A stretch of DNA of 64,000 bases from Taishania sp. GTDB taxonomy: Bacteria > Bacteroidota > Bacteroidia > Flavobacteriales_D > Crocinitomicaceae. The DNA is taken from contig JASLGM010000026.1 in NCBI GenBank assembly GCA_030150045.1, forward strand, positions 1 to 64,000, read 5' to 3'. Of this stretch, positions 1 through 9,460 are shown one piece after another. The notes beneath the pieces are model-generated. The model did no database searches. It was not told the DNA's origin and worked only from the letters and a program-made list of their open reading frames with translations. The stretch's first letter is position 1. Each line of letters begins with the position of its first letter. The translations under genes were made by a program, and so were the position numbers.

Positions 1-112
1 ACCTAAACTACTACTTATGAAAACTAACTCTTACGATTATCAAAAGTTCAATTATTGTGCCAAAAGTGATTCATAATCAGGAATGGCAGGTTTCATTTTC
101 TGAAAAAATGTT

Positions 113-241
113 AATCTGAATATGCGCATATTGCGATGAAGGAAAGTTGAGGGTTTTATTACAAATCTGGATTTGTATTTGGAACGGATTTCAATTGAAA
201 CGCAAAATAGCTATATCTGAATATTGAGATATTGGAAATAG
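113..241 (+). repeat. Two degenerate copies of family D core repeat
   Basis: At 113-142 an ATCTGAATATGCGCATATT core is followed by a GAAGGAAAGTT tail that matches the tail of the 57-bp tandem units at 14618-14830. At 213-241 a second core (ATCTGAATATTGAGATATT) matches the units at 29178-29320. The first copy contains the palindrome AATATGCGCATATT at 119-132. Both lie just upstream of an A element, as the tandem arrays elsewhere do. Confidence 0.55.
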
Positions 242-273
242 AATAATTGTTTTCGAATATTCGAAAGGGATCT

Positions 274-421
274 TTCAGCTAGGGCGGAGCGCGATAGCTA
301 AATGAAGTAGAAAAGGAGTGAACGCGAATTGGGCATTGCGACCAAAGGAAGCTCATGTCCCAAAAGCTGGTGAACACTTTTGTACAAATTTACTAAAGCG
401 TATAGACCGTTAAGGCTGCCA
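274..421 (+). repeat. Type A structured intergenic element, copy 1
   Basis: About 148 bp. It has the terminal arms CAGCT near the start and GGCTG near the end, the GATAGCTAAA box, the invariant GCGACCAAAGGAAGC motif, and the ACTAAAGCG-TAGACCG box. The invariant motif is enclosed by arms TTGGGCAT and ATGTCCCAA, which pair with one mismatch and differ in sequence from other copies. No coding role is seen. Confidence 0.85.
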
Positions 422-703
422 AAGGTGAAAAAAAATGAAGGAAAGGGGAATGAATAATTTTCTGGTTGGTTTGGAAAAAATAGGAAGGACACAAATTCCT
501 CTGCTCAAAATCCACCTTTCACGTTCAACACTTTACGTGTTTCCTCAACCAACTTCACAAAGTGTTCTTCCTATTTCTGGAACAAAATTCGATATTATTC
601 GGGAATAAAAAAATGTTTATTTGTTATCATTTACTTAAATTCTAATATTGGTTGGTTTCGTCCTTTTTTGTGTGGGATTTGTACTTCTAGTTCTCTTTTT
701 TAG

Positions 704-740
704 ACAAAAAAAATGGCTGCTTCAAAAGTGAAACAGCCAT
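704..740 (-). terminator. Rho-independent terminator of the TonB receptor gene
   Basis: Perfect 7-bp stem ATGGCTG / CAGCCAT around a 14-base loop, followed on the minus strand by a run of eight T. It lies 19 bases beyond the stop of the receptor gene. Confidence 0.85.
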
Positions 741-758
741 CTGAAAAATAATTGTGTT

Positions 759-3236
759 TTAGAATTTGTAGTTCAACTGAACTGCAAAATTAATAGGTGT
801 AACACGGTTGATGAAGCTTGTTCTATAGGCATCGTAACCGATAGAGTTCATAAGGTTGTTCCCTAATAAACGTACATTGAAGTTGTTCAACACTTCGTTT
901 TTCAAATATTTGAAGTCGTAACCAATTTGTACATTCAATAAAGAGTATGCTTTGTTTTTCCAAGGTTCTACGCCTGGTTGGATACCATGATATTGAACGT
1001 TTGATTGTGTCCAATCGTTGTAGTAACGTGCTCCAATGTAGTAGAAACTCGCACCGATGGAAAGTCCACGAACCGCTGTTTTCGTAAAGTTGTAGTTCAC
1101 ATACGCATTAAAGGTATGGTTAGGCGTATTATTTGGGCTTGAACCTGGTACGAAAGTCGTATGATCCATGTATCGAGCGTCAATGTATGAGTAACCAACA
1201 ATAACGTCTAGGTTTTCAATTGGACGACCTGTTAATTCTACCTCAATCCCTTGGCGTTGGTCATTTCCACCTTTGAAGTAATAGTTTTGTAATTCAACAA
1301 CACCAGTTCCTTCGTTTAATACCGCTGCACGGATGTTCATATTTTTATTGTTGATTTTGTAGTACGTTGCATTCAAACGTAAACGGTCTTTGAACCAGCT
1401 TGTTTTTACCCCAAATTCAATTTGGTCAATGCGCTCATTTCCTAATGGATTTCCGTTGATATCTAAATACGCTGCAGAACGAGGGTTGGTAGAGTTGGTA
1501 TAAGATCCAAATACGTTGATTCCTTTCCAAACGTTAACCATTACTCCAGCTACCGGATTCCAATATGTTCCCGTTGTCAAAGCGTTAAAGTCTGGCGTGT
1601 AAGAAAGGTGTGTTCCAAAACGAATTCCTCCAAAAACACGTACATACTTCGTGATTTCCAAAACTTCTTGTGCACTCAAACCAAATGAACGGCTTGTTGA
1701 TGCTTCTGATCCGATGATGTTAAATGTTCCTACTGAATTCGGTAAATTGTTGTTCACTTCGTTGCGAATGTCAATGGTGTCAATCACATAAGAGTTGTAT
1801 GAGTTTTGTGAAAAAGTGGACGTTCTGTAATCAAATCCTACTTGGAAAGTGTGTTTGAAGATTCCATGTTGGATTTTCTCACCTACGAAATCGATTTGTA
1901 CAACATGTGATTTGTCCTGACGGTCATTTGAACGGTTCAATGATCTTTTGTATACCGTGTTCATATCAACATTAATTCCTAATGAATCGTCTTTTTTTAC
2001 TGCTGATAGCGCCGAAACTACTGCGTCCGATTTGTAGTTTGCAAAGTAGTAACCTGCGCGCAAATACAATTTATTCGTCAAATTACGTTTAAACGACGCT
2101 GTATATGTTGTTGTTTTTTGAATGGATTCATTTCCTTTAAAACCTAAGAATTTTCGACCCAAATCATAGATTTCATTGGTAATGTTTCCAACAGAAGTGT
2201 TGACTGTTCCTGGGTCGAACGAACGAGTGTCATTCAGGTGATCCATTTCCAAAACAACCATTGTTCTTGCATCTGGTCTCCAAGCTACTGATGGATTGAT
2301 GTAGAATTTCTCCTGACCAATTCCTTTAATGTTTTGGAAAGTTCTATTTTTCTCGTATGCACCGTTTACACGAACTGCAAATTTCCCTTCTTTTCCAATT
2401 ACATTTTGAACATCAAATGTTGGACGGAATTGATTAAAAGATCCTACACGGATTCCAACAACACCAGAATTTTCGAACTTCGGTGTTTTTGTAACAATAT
2501 TGATGATTCCTCCTGGTGATCCTAAATCCGTTGCCGTTCCCATTGAAATAGCTGATGCACCTTTTAGTACTTGAATGGATTCTACTCCAGAAAAGTCAGT
2601 GGAGAAACCTTGTCCTCTAAAGTCTGTGTGAATACGAATACCGTTTTTTACAACAGGAATACCACGGAAACCACGTGATGACATCGATTCTCGCACACCT
2701 CCATAAGTAGCATAGGTGTACACTCCCGGCACATTTCGTGTCGCTTCAGAAATAGAAAGGTTTCCTTGCTGTTGAATCGTTTTTTCAGAAATCACTGAAA
2801 TAGATTGAATTTGTTCATAAGGTTTTAGCGGCAAACGCGTAATGACATCCAGTTTTTCTGGTTGTTTCTCACGATCTCCAAAGACCTCAAGATTGTCATA
2901 CACCCTTACTTTATGGTGCATGGTTTTATTTACGACTGTTTTCTCACTGTTCAATTGTACCAGCTCAGTTTCAAATCCAAAACCTTCGCCCAAATATTCC
3001 AATTCATATTGCCCATAAGGAATATCCATCAAAATATAATTCCCATTTCCATCCGTTGTTGTAGCAAAAGGCGAATTAGCAATGGTTACATGAATATCGT
3101 TTGTCGGATTCCCTTGCGCATCTTGAACTTTTCCATAAATCATTCCGGTTTGAGCGAAAATCATCTGCGAAAAAAACAAACTGAAACCCAATATTAAGAG
3201 ACGTAAAAAGTTAATTTTTGGTAACATCCGTTCCAT
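759..3236 (-). CDS. TonB-dependent outer membrane receptor (siderophore-receptor type)
   Basis: 825 residues. An N-terminal signal peptide (to about residue 29, ending FAQ) is followed by a carboxypeptidase-like regulatory domain (about 30-110, GMIYGKVQDAQGNP). Next come a plug domain (about 135-245, with SMSSRGFRG and IQVLKGASAISMG) and a long beta-barrel ending in the expected C-terminal aromatic residue (LNYKF). The family imports ferric siderophores, other metal chelates or cobalamin across the outer membrane using TonB energy; the SRGF-type plug resembles FhuA/FoxA-like receptors, but the substrate cannot be read from sequence. The gene stands alone with its own terminator. An internal ATG at residue 4 is an alternative start. 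No N-terminal extension for sigma-factor signalling was recognised. Its upstream region holds an A element. Confidence 0.93.
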   Translation of the reverse strand: MERMLPKINFLRLLILGFSLFFSQMIFAQTGMIYGKVQDAQGNPTNDIHVTIANSPFATTTDGNGNYILMDIPYGQYELEYLGEGFGFETELVQLNSEKTVVNKTMHHKVRVYDNLEVFGDREKQPEKLDVITRLPLKPYEQIQSISVISEKTIQQQGNLSISEATRNVPGVYTYATYGGVRESMSSRGFRGIPVVKNGIRIHTDFRGQGFSTDFSGVESIQVLKGASAISMGTATDLGSPGGIINIVTKTPKFENSGVVGIRVGSFNQFRPTFDVQNVIGKEGKFAVRVNGAYEKNRTFQNIKGIGQEKFYINPSVAWRPDARTMVVLEMDHLNDTRSFDPGTVNTSVGNITNEIYDLGRKFLGFKGNESIQKTTTYTASFKRNLTNKLYLRAGYYFANYKSDAVVSALSAVKKDDSLGINVDMNTVYKRSLNRSNDRQDKSHVVQIDFVGEKIQHGIFKHTFQVGFDYRTSTFSQNSYNSYVIDTIDIRNEVNNNLPNSVGTFNIIGSEASTSRSFGLSAQEVLEITKYVRVFGGIRFGTHLSYTPDFNALTTGTYWNPVAGVMVNVWKGINVFGSYTNSTNPRSAAYLDINGNPLGNERIDQIEFGVKTSWFKDRLRLNATYYKINNKNMNIRAAVLNEGTGVVELQNYYFKGGNDQRQGIEVELTGRPIENLDVIVGYSYIDARYMDHTTFVPGSSPNNTPNHTFNAYVNYNFTKTAVRGLSIGASFYYIGARYYNDWTQSNVQYHGIQPGVEPWKNKAYSLLNVQIGYDFKYLKNEVLNNFNVRLLGNNLMNSIGYDAYRTSFINRVTPINFAVQLNYKF

Positions 3237-3413
3237 CTTTATTGTTTTATATTTAGATTGAATAAAAATAACGATGCAAATGTCGCTACTTTGTACTGAT
3301 TTAGCGATAACCTTTTTGTGGTATATTTCACCTTATTTAGAACTATTCTTTATAGAATGAACACTTTCCTTTTCATAAATAAGCGTAGATTTCAACTTTT
3401 CTTATTTTCTTTT

Positions 3414-3560
3414 GGCAGCCTTTATCGGTATACACGCTTTAGTAAAGACTTGAAAAAGGGTTCACCTGCTTTTTGCCGCGTGCTTCCTTTGGTCGCAACG
3501 GCAAATACGCGTTCTCACCTTTCCCAAAATCTTTAGCTACCGCGTTCCTCCCGAGCTGAA
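3414..3560 (-). repeat. Type A structured intergenic element, copy 2
   Basis: Reverse-orientation copy, about 147 bp, between the 5' end of the TonB receptor gene and the 3' end of the RND operon. Read on the minus strand, the invariant GCGACCAAAGGAAGCAC motif is enclosed by arms TTTGCCG and CGGCAAA (perfect). The terminal arms CAGCT / GGCTG pair with one G-U. With the terminator at 3584-3618 it fills most of the 399-bp gap. Confidence 0.85.
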
Positions 3561-3583
3561 AATTGGTTTTCAAATTAGAGTAT

Positions 3584-3618
3584 AAAAAAAGCCCTCGAAC
3601 TTTCGAGAGCTTTTTTTA
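3584..3618 (-). terminator. Bidirectional-looking terminator after the RND permease gene
   Basis: Stem of about 9 bp (GCCCTCGAA / TTCGAGAGC, one mismatch) flanked by a run of A on one side and T on the other, so it could work on either strand. It lies 18 bases past the permease stop, ending the efflux operon. Confidence 0.85.
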
Positions 3619-3635
3619 TCTTTTCAACACTTGGA

Positions 3636-6600
3636 TTAGTATTCTAACACATCCTTGTGATCATAAGGTTCATTCAATAATTTATCAACCGGTAACTTCG
3701 GTTTGTTGAATCCTAATTTATCTAAGATGTTTTCAAACATTAAGTAAATCACCGGAACAACAATTAATGTCAGGAATAGGGAAGAGAGTAGCCCTCCAAT
3801 AATTACCCATGCCAAACCGTTTTTCCACTCCGCTCCAGCACCAGAAGCTAGTGCAATCGGTAGCATACCGATAACCATTGCAATCGTAGTCATCAAAATT
3901 GGTCGTAAACGTGCACGATTTGCTAATACTAAAGACTCTCTTACAGATTTACCTTCTGCTCTCAGTTGGTTGGTAAAATCGACAAGGATAATCGCGTTCT
4001 TTGCCACCAAACCAATCAACATAATCATACCTAAAATGGTGAATATATTCAAGGAACTGTTCGAAAGTGCTAACGCCAATAATGCTCCAATGATCGCTAA
4101 CGGAATAGAAAACAATACCACAAACGGATGAACGAAAGAATCGTACAAAGCCACCATGATAAAGTAAACCAACAATACAGATACAATCAAGGCAATTCCT
4201 AAAGTACCAAAACCTTCTTGTTGATTTTCCATGTTCCCACCCCAAACGTAGGACACCCCAAGTGGTTTGTGAATAGGTTTAATTTTTTCCATCCATTCAG
4301 CAATGATATCTGAATCCGCACGACCAATGGCTTGAGAACGTACTTTTACAGCGACGCTTTTATCTCTTCTTTCCAATTGTGTTGGACCAGAACCTTCTTT
4401 AACAGAAGCGAATTGAGAGAGACGAATCAATTGACCTGTATTGTTCATGAACGTAATATCTCTAACATCCTCAATACTTTTTCTATTGAAGTCATCAAAT
4501 CGAACATTTATATCATACTCATACTCACCTTGACGGAAACTGTTGTCTGTATTTCCATTAAATGCAAGCTGCATGGTTTGACCAACTGTTGCCATGTTCA
4601 ACCCTAAGGTCGCCATTTTATCACGATCAACACTTACAGTTACCTCTGGGTTACCATCTTCAACTGATAAACGTACTTCGGCAGTTCCTGAAATCTTCTG
4701 TAATTCTTTCATCATTTGATTCGCATAATTATATACGGTATCTAAATCAGAACCAATCACAATCATTTCAATTTGTGCATTTTCAGCAGTTCCTAATGCG
4801 CCAATTTGTACAGTTTTAACTTTTGCACCAATCAATTCACGATGTAAATCGTTTTTAACTTTTGCAGCGTAAATCGTAGATTCATCCGCACGATCTTGTT
4901 TATCAACTAACTGTACTTGAATCTCTGCCTTGTATGCTGTCGCTGTAGTGGAAACCATACCATCAGAAGACTGACCAATCGTAGTAATTAAAGATTTTAC
5001 TTCTGGTTTTTTGGCTAAATATGCTTCTGCTTTCATCGCCATTTGGTTGGTTTGTTCAATAGAAGCGTCCTTTGGTAGTTCAAGTTGAACCAAGAACTCA
5101 CCTCTATCCGATTGTGGGAAGAACTCCGTTGAAATAAATTTGAACGGTACCAACATAAAAGAAGAAATAAGCATTACAAATACTAACGTTAGTGTAATGA
5201 ATTTGTGGTTCAACGACCAATCTAAAATTCCACCAATCCAATTTGTGAAGTTCTTTATTTGTTTTTCGAACCATAAAATAAAACGTCCATATAGTTTTTC
5301 GTTGGTGATGTGCTCTAGTTTTCCGTATCGTGATGTCAATAAAGGAACAACAGTAAATGAAGTAAATAAAGAAAGTAATACTGCGATTACAATTGTCAAA
5401 CAGAATTCTCTCAAAATATTAACAACCATACCTGTTGACAGAGCAATTGGTAAGAATACAACTACAATAACAGCCGTAATAGATACAACGGTAAACCCAA
5501 TCTCTTTGGTTCCATCAAAAGATGCTCTAATTTTGTTTTTACCCATTTCCATGTGACGGTAAATGTTCTCAATGACAACAATCGCATCATCTACTAGAAT
5601 ACCTACAACAAGGGATAAAGAAAGTAAAGACATTAAGTTCAAAGAGAATCCTAAAAATGCCATTCCAATAAATGTAGCAATCAATGAAACAGGAATTGCA
5701 ATCATTACAATAACAGCATTTCTAAACGAGTGTAAGAACAACATCATAATGATGGCAACCAAAGCAATCGCCAAGAAAAGGTCAAAAACAACTGAATTTG
5801 CTGAATCCATCGTATAAACAGAAGAGTCATTTGCAACATTTATCTTAATGTTGAATGATGCATAATCACTTTCAATTTTTGAGATTAACTCTCGTACTTG
5901 TTTAGAAACCTCCACTGCGTTGGCATCACTTTGTTTAATTACCTGAACGGCAATTGCTCCTTTTTGATCTACACGCGCTAATTTTTCGGCATCTTTTTGT
6001 GTGTCTTGAATATCAGCAACATCTTTCAATCTAATTTGACCACCATCTGGAGATTTTGAGATAACCAAGTCTCTGATTTCATCTATTGTTTTAAACTTTC
6101 CAGCTAAACGAATCAATACATCATTTTCACGCGACTTAACGCTTCCTGTTGGGAAATCTAAGTTTGAAGTCATCAACGCTTGCTGTACTTGTAGAATTGT
6201 CATGTTGTATCCTTCTAACTTCGTACGGTCAATGTTTACTTGAATTTCACGTTCCGCACCTCCAATTAGATTTACCTGAGCAACACCGTTTACACGCGCT
6301 AATGTAGGTTGTATACGTTTATCCATCATGTCAAAGAAGGAGGCGTCATCCATACTTGATGTAGCGGATAATGTCATAATAGGTAAATCATCTAACGAGA
6401 ATTTATTCAAGGAAGGTGTTTTTACGTCATCTGGAAAATCAGAGATAATAGCATTAATCTTTCTTTGGGCATCATTCAATGCCAAATCCACATTTGCTTT
6501 ATCTGTTAATGTGATAGTAACTAAAGAAAGACTTTCAAAGGAAATTGCGTCTACTTTTTTTACTTTCTCCATAGAGGAGATAGCTTCTTCCACCTTTTTG

Positions 6601-6791
6601 GTAACAGTATTTTCAACCTCACCAGGTGCAGCACCAGGATAAATAGTTGAGATAGAAATTACACCTGGCGTAAATTTTGGAATTAACTCATAGTTTAAGG
6701 CCTTGTAGGAAATTAAACCGAAGAGCGTCAGCGCGGTGAAGACTACAATCACTAAGGATGGTCTTCTAATGGAAATATCTGCGATTTTCAT
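3636..6791 (-). CDS. RND multidrug efflux permease, AcrB/HAE-1 type
   Basis: 1051 residues, the usual length for inner-membrane RND pumps. The first membrane helix begins near residue 12. The periplasmic porter loop contains the family motif YPGAAPGEVE (about 51-60). The TM4 proton-relay pair is present as D401-D402 in GILVDDAIVVIEN. A second loop and the C-terminal bundle (AIIGALLALAL, GLVAKNAIILVDF) complete the two-fold repeat. The family exports lipophilic drugs, bile-salt-like compounds or dyes by proton antiport, in a trimer joined to a fusion protein and an outer membrane channel. It is the last gene of the operon, 29 bases after the fusion-protein gene. Substrate is unknown. The DD pair separates it from the heavy-metal permease at 33.9-37.0 kb. 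Confidence 0.95.
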   Translation of the reverse strand: MKIADISIRRPSLVIVVFTALTLFGLISYKALNYELIPKFTPGVISISTIYPGAAPGEVENTVTKKVEEAISSMEKVKKVDAISFESLSLVTITLTDKANVDLALNDAQRKINAIISDFPDDVKTPSLNKFSLDDLPIMTLSATSSMDDASFFDMMDKRIQPTLARVNGVAQVNLIGGAEREIQVNIDRTKLEGYNMTILQVQQALMTSNLDFPTGSVKSRENDVLIRLAGKFKTIDEIRDLVISKSPDGGQIRLKDVADIQDTQKDAEKLARVDQKGAIAVQVIKQSDANAVEVSKQVRELISKIESDYASFNIKINVANDSSVYTMDSANSVVFDLFLAIALVAIIMMLFLHSFRNAVIVMIAIPVSLIATFIGMAFLGFSLNLMSLLSLSLVVGILVDDAIVVIENIYRHMEMGKNKIRASFDGTKEIGFTVVSITAVIVVVFLPIALSTGMVVNILREFCLTIVIAVLLSLFTSFTVVPLLTSRYGKLEHITNEKLYGRFILWFEKQIKNFTNWIGGILDWSLNHKFITLTLVFVMLISSFMLVPFKFISTEFFPQSDRGEFLVQLELPKDASIEQTNQMAMKAEAYLAKKPEVKSLITTIGQSSDGMVSTTATAYKAEIQVQLVDKQDRADESTIYAAKVKNDLHRELIGAKVKTVQIGALGTAENAQIEMIVIGSDLDTVYNYANQMMKELQKISGTAEVRLSVEDGNPEVTVSVDRDKMATLGLNMATVGQTMQLAFNGNTDNSFRQGEYEYDINVRFDDFNRKSIEDVRDITFMNNTGQLIRLSQFASVKEGSGPTQLERRDKSVAVKVRSQAIGRADSDIIAEWMEKIKPIHKPLGVSYVWGGNMENQQEGFGTLGIALIVSVLLVYFIMVALYDSFVHPFVVLFSIPLAIIGALLALALSNSSLNIFTILGMIMLIGLVAKNAIILVDFTNQLRAEGKSVRESLVLANRARLRPILMTTIAMVIGMLPIALASGAGAEWKNGLAWVIIGGLLSSLFLTLIVVPVIYLMFENILDKLGFNKPKLPVDKLLNEPYDHKDVLEY

Positions 6792-6820
6792 TGTTAATGT
6801 TTTTTTATTAAGAACTTGTC

Positions 6821-7879
6821 TTATTTAACGACTTCAATAGCAGTTCCGTCTACTAAGTTAATTTGACCTGATGTTACTACAATTTCTCCTTCGTTTAATC
6901 CATCAAGAACTTCAACCATGTCACCAAATGACAATCCTGGAACAATTTTCTTTAGAATAGCTTTGTTTCCTTGAACAACAAATACTTCGTTATTACTGAT
7001 TGCTCCTACGAAACCAGTTCTTGGAATTGCTAAGATTGGCGTTTGTTCACCAAATTGGAATTTAGCAGTTGCATACATTCCAGCTTTGATTTTTGAACCT
7101 TTTGTATTCGTTAAAACAATCTCTACTGGGTAGTTCAAACTACCATCAGATTTAGGTGCAATAAATGAAATTTTACCTTCAAATATTTCATCTGGAAACA
7201 CAGGTACAGAAACTTCTACTTTCATACCTAGAGCTAACTGAACTACTTGCTTTTCATTTGCATTTAATTTCATTTTCAATTGAGAAACGTCAACAATATC
7301 AAATAAAGGTGCACCAGCCGTAGCGAATGAACCAATTTCGATATGTTTTTTATTAATTACACCAGAGATAGGTGATTTAATAGTATTGTCAGATAATCTT
7401 TTTTTCGCTTGAATAACCATGTTTTCATAGTTCTTAACAGCTAAATTGATTTCATCTAATTGTGCAGAAGTAACGCCTCCAGTTTTAAATGAAGCCTCTA
7501 ATCTCTTTTGGTCAACCTTGTATTTTTCTAAGGCATCTTGTGCATTTTTTAAATCCACATTTGCATAAGTTGATTCTACGGTTGCTAAAACTTGACCTTT
7601 TGAAACAAAGTCTCCTTCTTTGACAACGATACTTAAAACTCTTCCGTTTACTTCACTTACAAACTTTAGATCTTGATTGGCTATTAAATTACCATTCGCT
7701 GTGAAATCTAAACTGTGTGCTTCTTTATGAGTAATATATGTTTTTACCAAAACAGCACCTTTCCCTTCTTCGGCAACTTTTTGTTTGGCAATATTTTCTT
7801 TGCGGTTGTTGGATAATGTATATCCAATTGCTAAACCTAAACCTGCAATGATGACAACTGTTGTAATTATCTTTTTCAT
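6821..7879 (-). CDS. RND efflux membrane fusion (periplasmic adaptor) protein
   Basis: 352 residues. An N-terminal hydrophobic anchor (about residues 5-24) precedes the barrel-sandwich/biotinyl-lipoyl-like half (VNGRVLSIVVKEGDFVSKGQ). A helical hairpin (about 110-160) follows, then the second lipoyl half (TIKSPISGVINKK) and beta-barrel and membrane-proximal domains. The adaptor bridges the permease at 3636-6791 and the TolC-like channel at 7906-9267 across the periplasm. Gene order channel-adaptor-permease with gaps of 26 and 29 bases indicates one operon. There is no lipobox, so it is probably held by its N-terminal helix. Confidence 0.93.
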   Translation of the reverse strand: MKKIITTVVIIAGLGLAIGYTLSNNRKENIAKQKVAEEGKGAVLVKTYITHKEAHSLDFTANGNLIANQDLKFVSEVNGRVLSIVVKEGDFVSKGQVLATVESTYANVDLKNAQDALEKYKVDQKRLEASFKTGGVTSAQLDEINLAVKNYENMVIQAKKRLSDNTIKSPISGVINKKHIEIGSFATAGAPLFDIVDVSQLKMKLNANEKQVVQLALGMKVEVSVPVFPDEIFEGKISFIAPKSDGSLNYPVEIVLTNTKGSKIKAGMYATAKFQFGEQTPILAIPRTGFVGAISNNEVFVVQGNKAILKKIVPGLSFGDMVEVLDGLNEGEIVVTSGQINLVDGTAIEVVK

Positions 7880-7905
7880 ATCCTTTTAGCTAAATGCTTA
7901 TCTTA

Positions 7906-9267
7906 TTAGTTTAATAAAGTTCCAATTTTCCCGTTTGACTTAAGTAGTTCTACTTGAGCTACTTTAAGTTTTAATAATGCTTCGTTATAGCTATGTTCAG
8001 CTGTAATTAACTCTGCTTCGGCATTAATTAAATCTGTTAATGAAGCTAATCCATTTGTGTAATTAGCATTTGTCATGTCGTAGACTTCTTTTGCCAAGGT
8101 TTTATTTAATTCTTGTGCCGTAATGGTTTGTAAACTGTTTTGTATTTGCGATGTAGCATTGTGATAATTCATATTCAATGCGTTACTTGTATTCTTCATT
8201 TCGCTGCGGAAATGATCCAAACTAGCTTGAGATTTTTTTATACGTGCATTTTTTGCTAACCCATCAAAAATTGGAATTGCTAAGTTCAGGGCGAAGGCTG
8301 ACATATCGTAACTCAATGCTTTTTTAGTGTAAAGATTGAAATTGTTTGAGGAAGTATTGTAATTGTAATATCCACTCAAGTATAAATATGGTACATATTC
8401 AGCTTTATTTACTTTGATCTGGAGATTCAGTAATTCCTCTTGTTTTTGAAGAACTTTATATGAAACTAATTGTTCTGGATCGAATTGTTCATTTTCATTT
8501 GTAATTGAGCCTGCAAATTTTTCCAAGTCACTAAAGGCATCTGGTGAAATGGTAATCGATTCATTGATTGGCATCCCCATGTAGTATTTCAATAGATTTT
8601 CTACTTGAACAATTCCATTGTTTAATTGTAATCGTTGCGCTTCTAAGTTTGCTCTATTCACTTTTACACGGTCCAAGTCAACTTTCTTAACTAAACCAAT
8701 TTCAACTTGAGATTCAAGAATTTTTTCAAGATCTTTTACACGTTTAATATTCGCGTCAAGAACAACAGTATTTTGTTTTGTAATTACGACTTGATAATAG
8801 GCTGCTGCCACTTGTTGTAATACATTCTCTTCAGCTACTTCTGCAGCGATTTTAAACAAATCAATACTTCCTTTTGCTGCTTTTAAGCCAGCAAAAAGTT
8901 GTTGGTTATAAATTTGCTGTGATAATGTTACTTGGATAACTGAGCCCCAAGTTTGACCAGCGCGAATAGCAATAAATTCATCTGCAGGACCACCCATAAA
9001 GGAAGCAGGAAGTACAAATGAAGTTACGATCACGTTATTGGTCAACGAAACATTGGCATTGATTTGTGGTAATGCGCTAGCACGTGCTTCTGCAACAGTG
9101 TAATAACTGTTCTGAATGTCAATTTTTGCTTGCTCCATAAGTGTGTTGTTTTCCAAAGCGTATGAAAGCGCATCTTTCAAACTTAGCGTTTGTTGAGCAT
9201 TTCCGTTTGAAGCGAAAATGGAAAACAAGATTCCTGCAAAAACGTTTTTTAAATTAATATGTATCAT
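7906..9267 (-). CDS. TolC-family outer membrane efflux channel
   Basis: About 453 residues from the ATG at 9267; the reading frame extends to a TTG at 9291, but the ATG gives a clean signal peptide (ending SNGNAQQ). Two homologous long-helix repeats are visible: SLKDALSYALENN near the N-terminus and its counterpart after about residue 230. Coiled-coil heptads (about 140-200 and 330-420) are as expected for the trimeric channel-tunnel. First gene of the RND operon. The 193-bp upstream gap carries a 17-bp motif (9329-9345) also found ahead of the adjacent histidine kinase gene, pointing to control by that two-component pair (inference). Confidence 0.93.
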   Translation of the reverse strand: MIHINLKNVFAGILFSIFASNGNAQQTLSLKDALSYALENNTLMEQAKIDIQNSYYTVAEARASALPQINANVSLTNNVIVTSFVLPASFMGGPADEFIAIRAGQTWGSVIQVTLSQQIYNQQLFAGLKAAKGSIDLFKIAAEVAEENVLQQVAAAYYQVVITKQNTVVLDANIKRVKDLEKILESQVEIGLVKKVDLDRVKVNRANLEAQRLQLNNGIVQVENLLKYYMGMPINESITISPDAFSDLEKFAGSITNENEQFDPEQLVSYKVLQKQEELLNLQIKVNKAEYVPYLYLSGYYNYNTSSNNFNLYTKKALSYDMSAFALNLAIPIFDGLAKNARIKKSQASLDHFRSEMKNTSNALNMNYHNATSQIQNSLQTITAQELNKTLAKEVYDMTNANYTNGLASLTDLINAEAELITAEHSYNEALLKLKVAQVELLKSNGKIGTLLN

Positions 9268-9328
9268 GTGTTTGAAACTATTTGTGTGCAAAATTGGGCC
9301 TTCCTTCTATTATAATAAAGTAGAAAAT

Positions 9329-9345
9329 ACTAAAACGGACAAAAT
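9329..9345 (-). promoter_or_regulatory. Putative LytTR-regulator binding site upstream of the RND operon
   Basis: The string ACTAAAACGGACAAAAT (plus-strand reading) recurs at 11332-11348 ahead of the histidine kinase gene. On the minus strand it reads ATTTTGTCCGTTTTAGT and is followed in both places within 11-14 bases by a TATAAT-like element and then GAAGG. Shared placement ahead of a sensor-regulator pair and its neighbouring operon suggests the response-regulator target; this is inference. Confidence 0.5.
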
Positions 9346-9460
9346 CAAGGGTAAATAGACGTCAATGTAATGCTGTACTTTCGTGTGCAAAAATACGCCC
9401 TTGTTTTCATTTTGATTCTTTATTCTCACATTCAATCCTTTCTTTTAAGTATTTTTATCA

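Larger units (their letters stand above)
1..703. other. Gene-free stretch with dispersed repeat relics
   Basis: I see no convincing gene here. The stretch holds two single copies of the family D core (113-142 and 213-241), a perfect 16-bp palindrome at 251-266 (TTTCGAATATTCGAAA), and one type A element (274-421). The short open frame on the minus strand across 298-492 is only the translation of the A element. The remainder (about 430-703) is AT-rich with no recognisable signal. Confidence 0.6.

Noticed and set aside
274..421. Type A element as a tRNA or tmRNA fragment
   Set aside because: No anticodon arm, no TTC-arm sequence and no acceptor CCA; stems are long AT-rich hairpins unlike tRNA.
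298..492. Short minus-strand open frame near the window start
   Set aside because: Lies on top of an A element and low-complexity AT-rich DNA; similar frames appear on other A copies (3318-3536, 20253-20465, 47882-48067).
3414..3560. Type A element as an ordinary bidirectional terminator
   Set aside because: True terminators with T runs lie separately next to it (3584-3618); the element lacks a T run after its terminal arms and has long conserved unpaired boxes.
3949..4245. Open frames of 60-170 codons on the strand opposite or in another frame within the RND, PNPase, UvrA and adhesin genes
   Set aside because: Each is wholly inside a well-supported gene, has no family features and follows from the base composition of the real gene.
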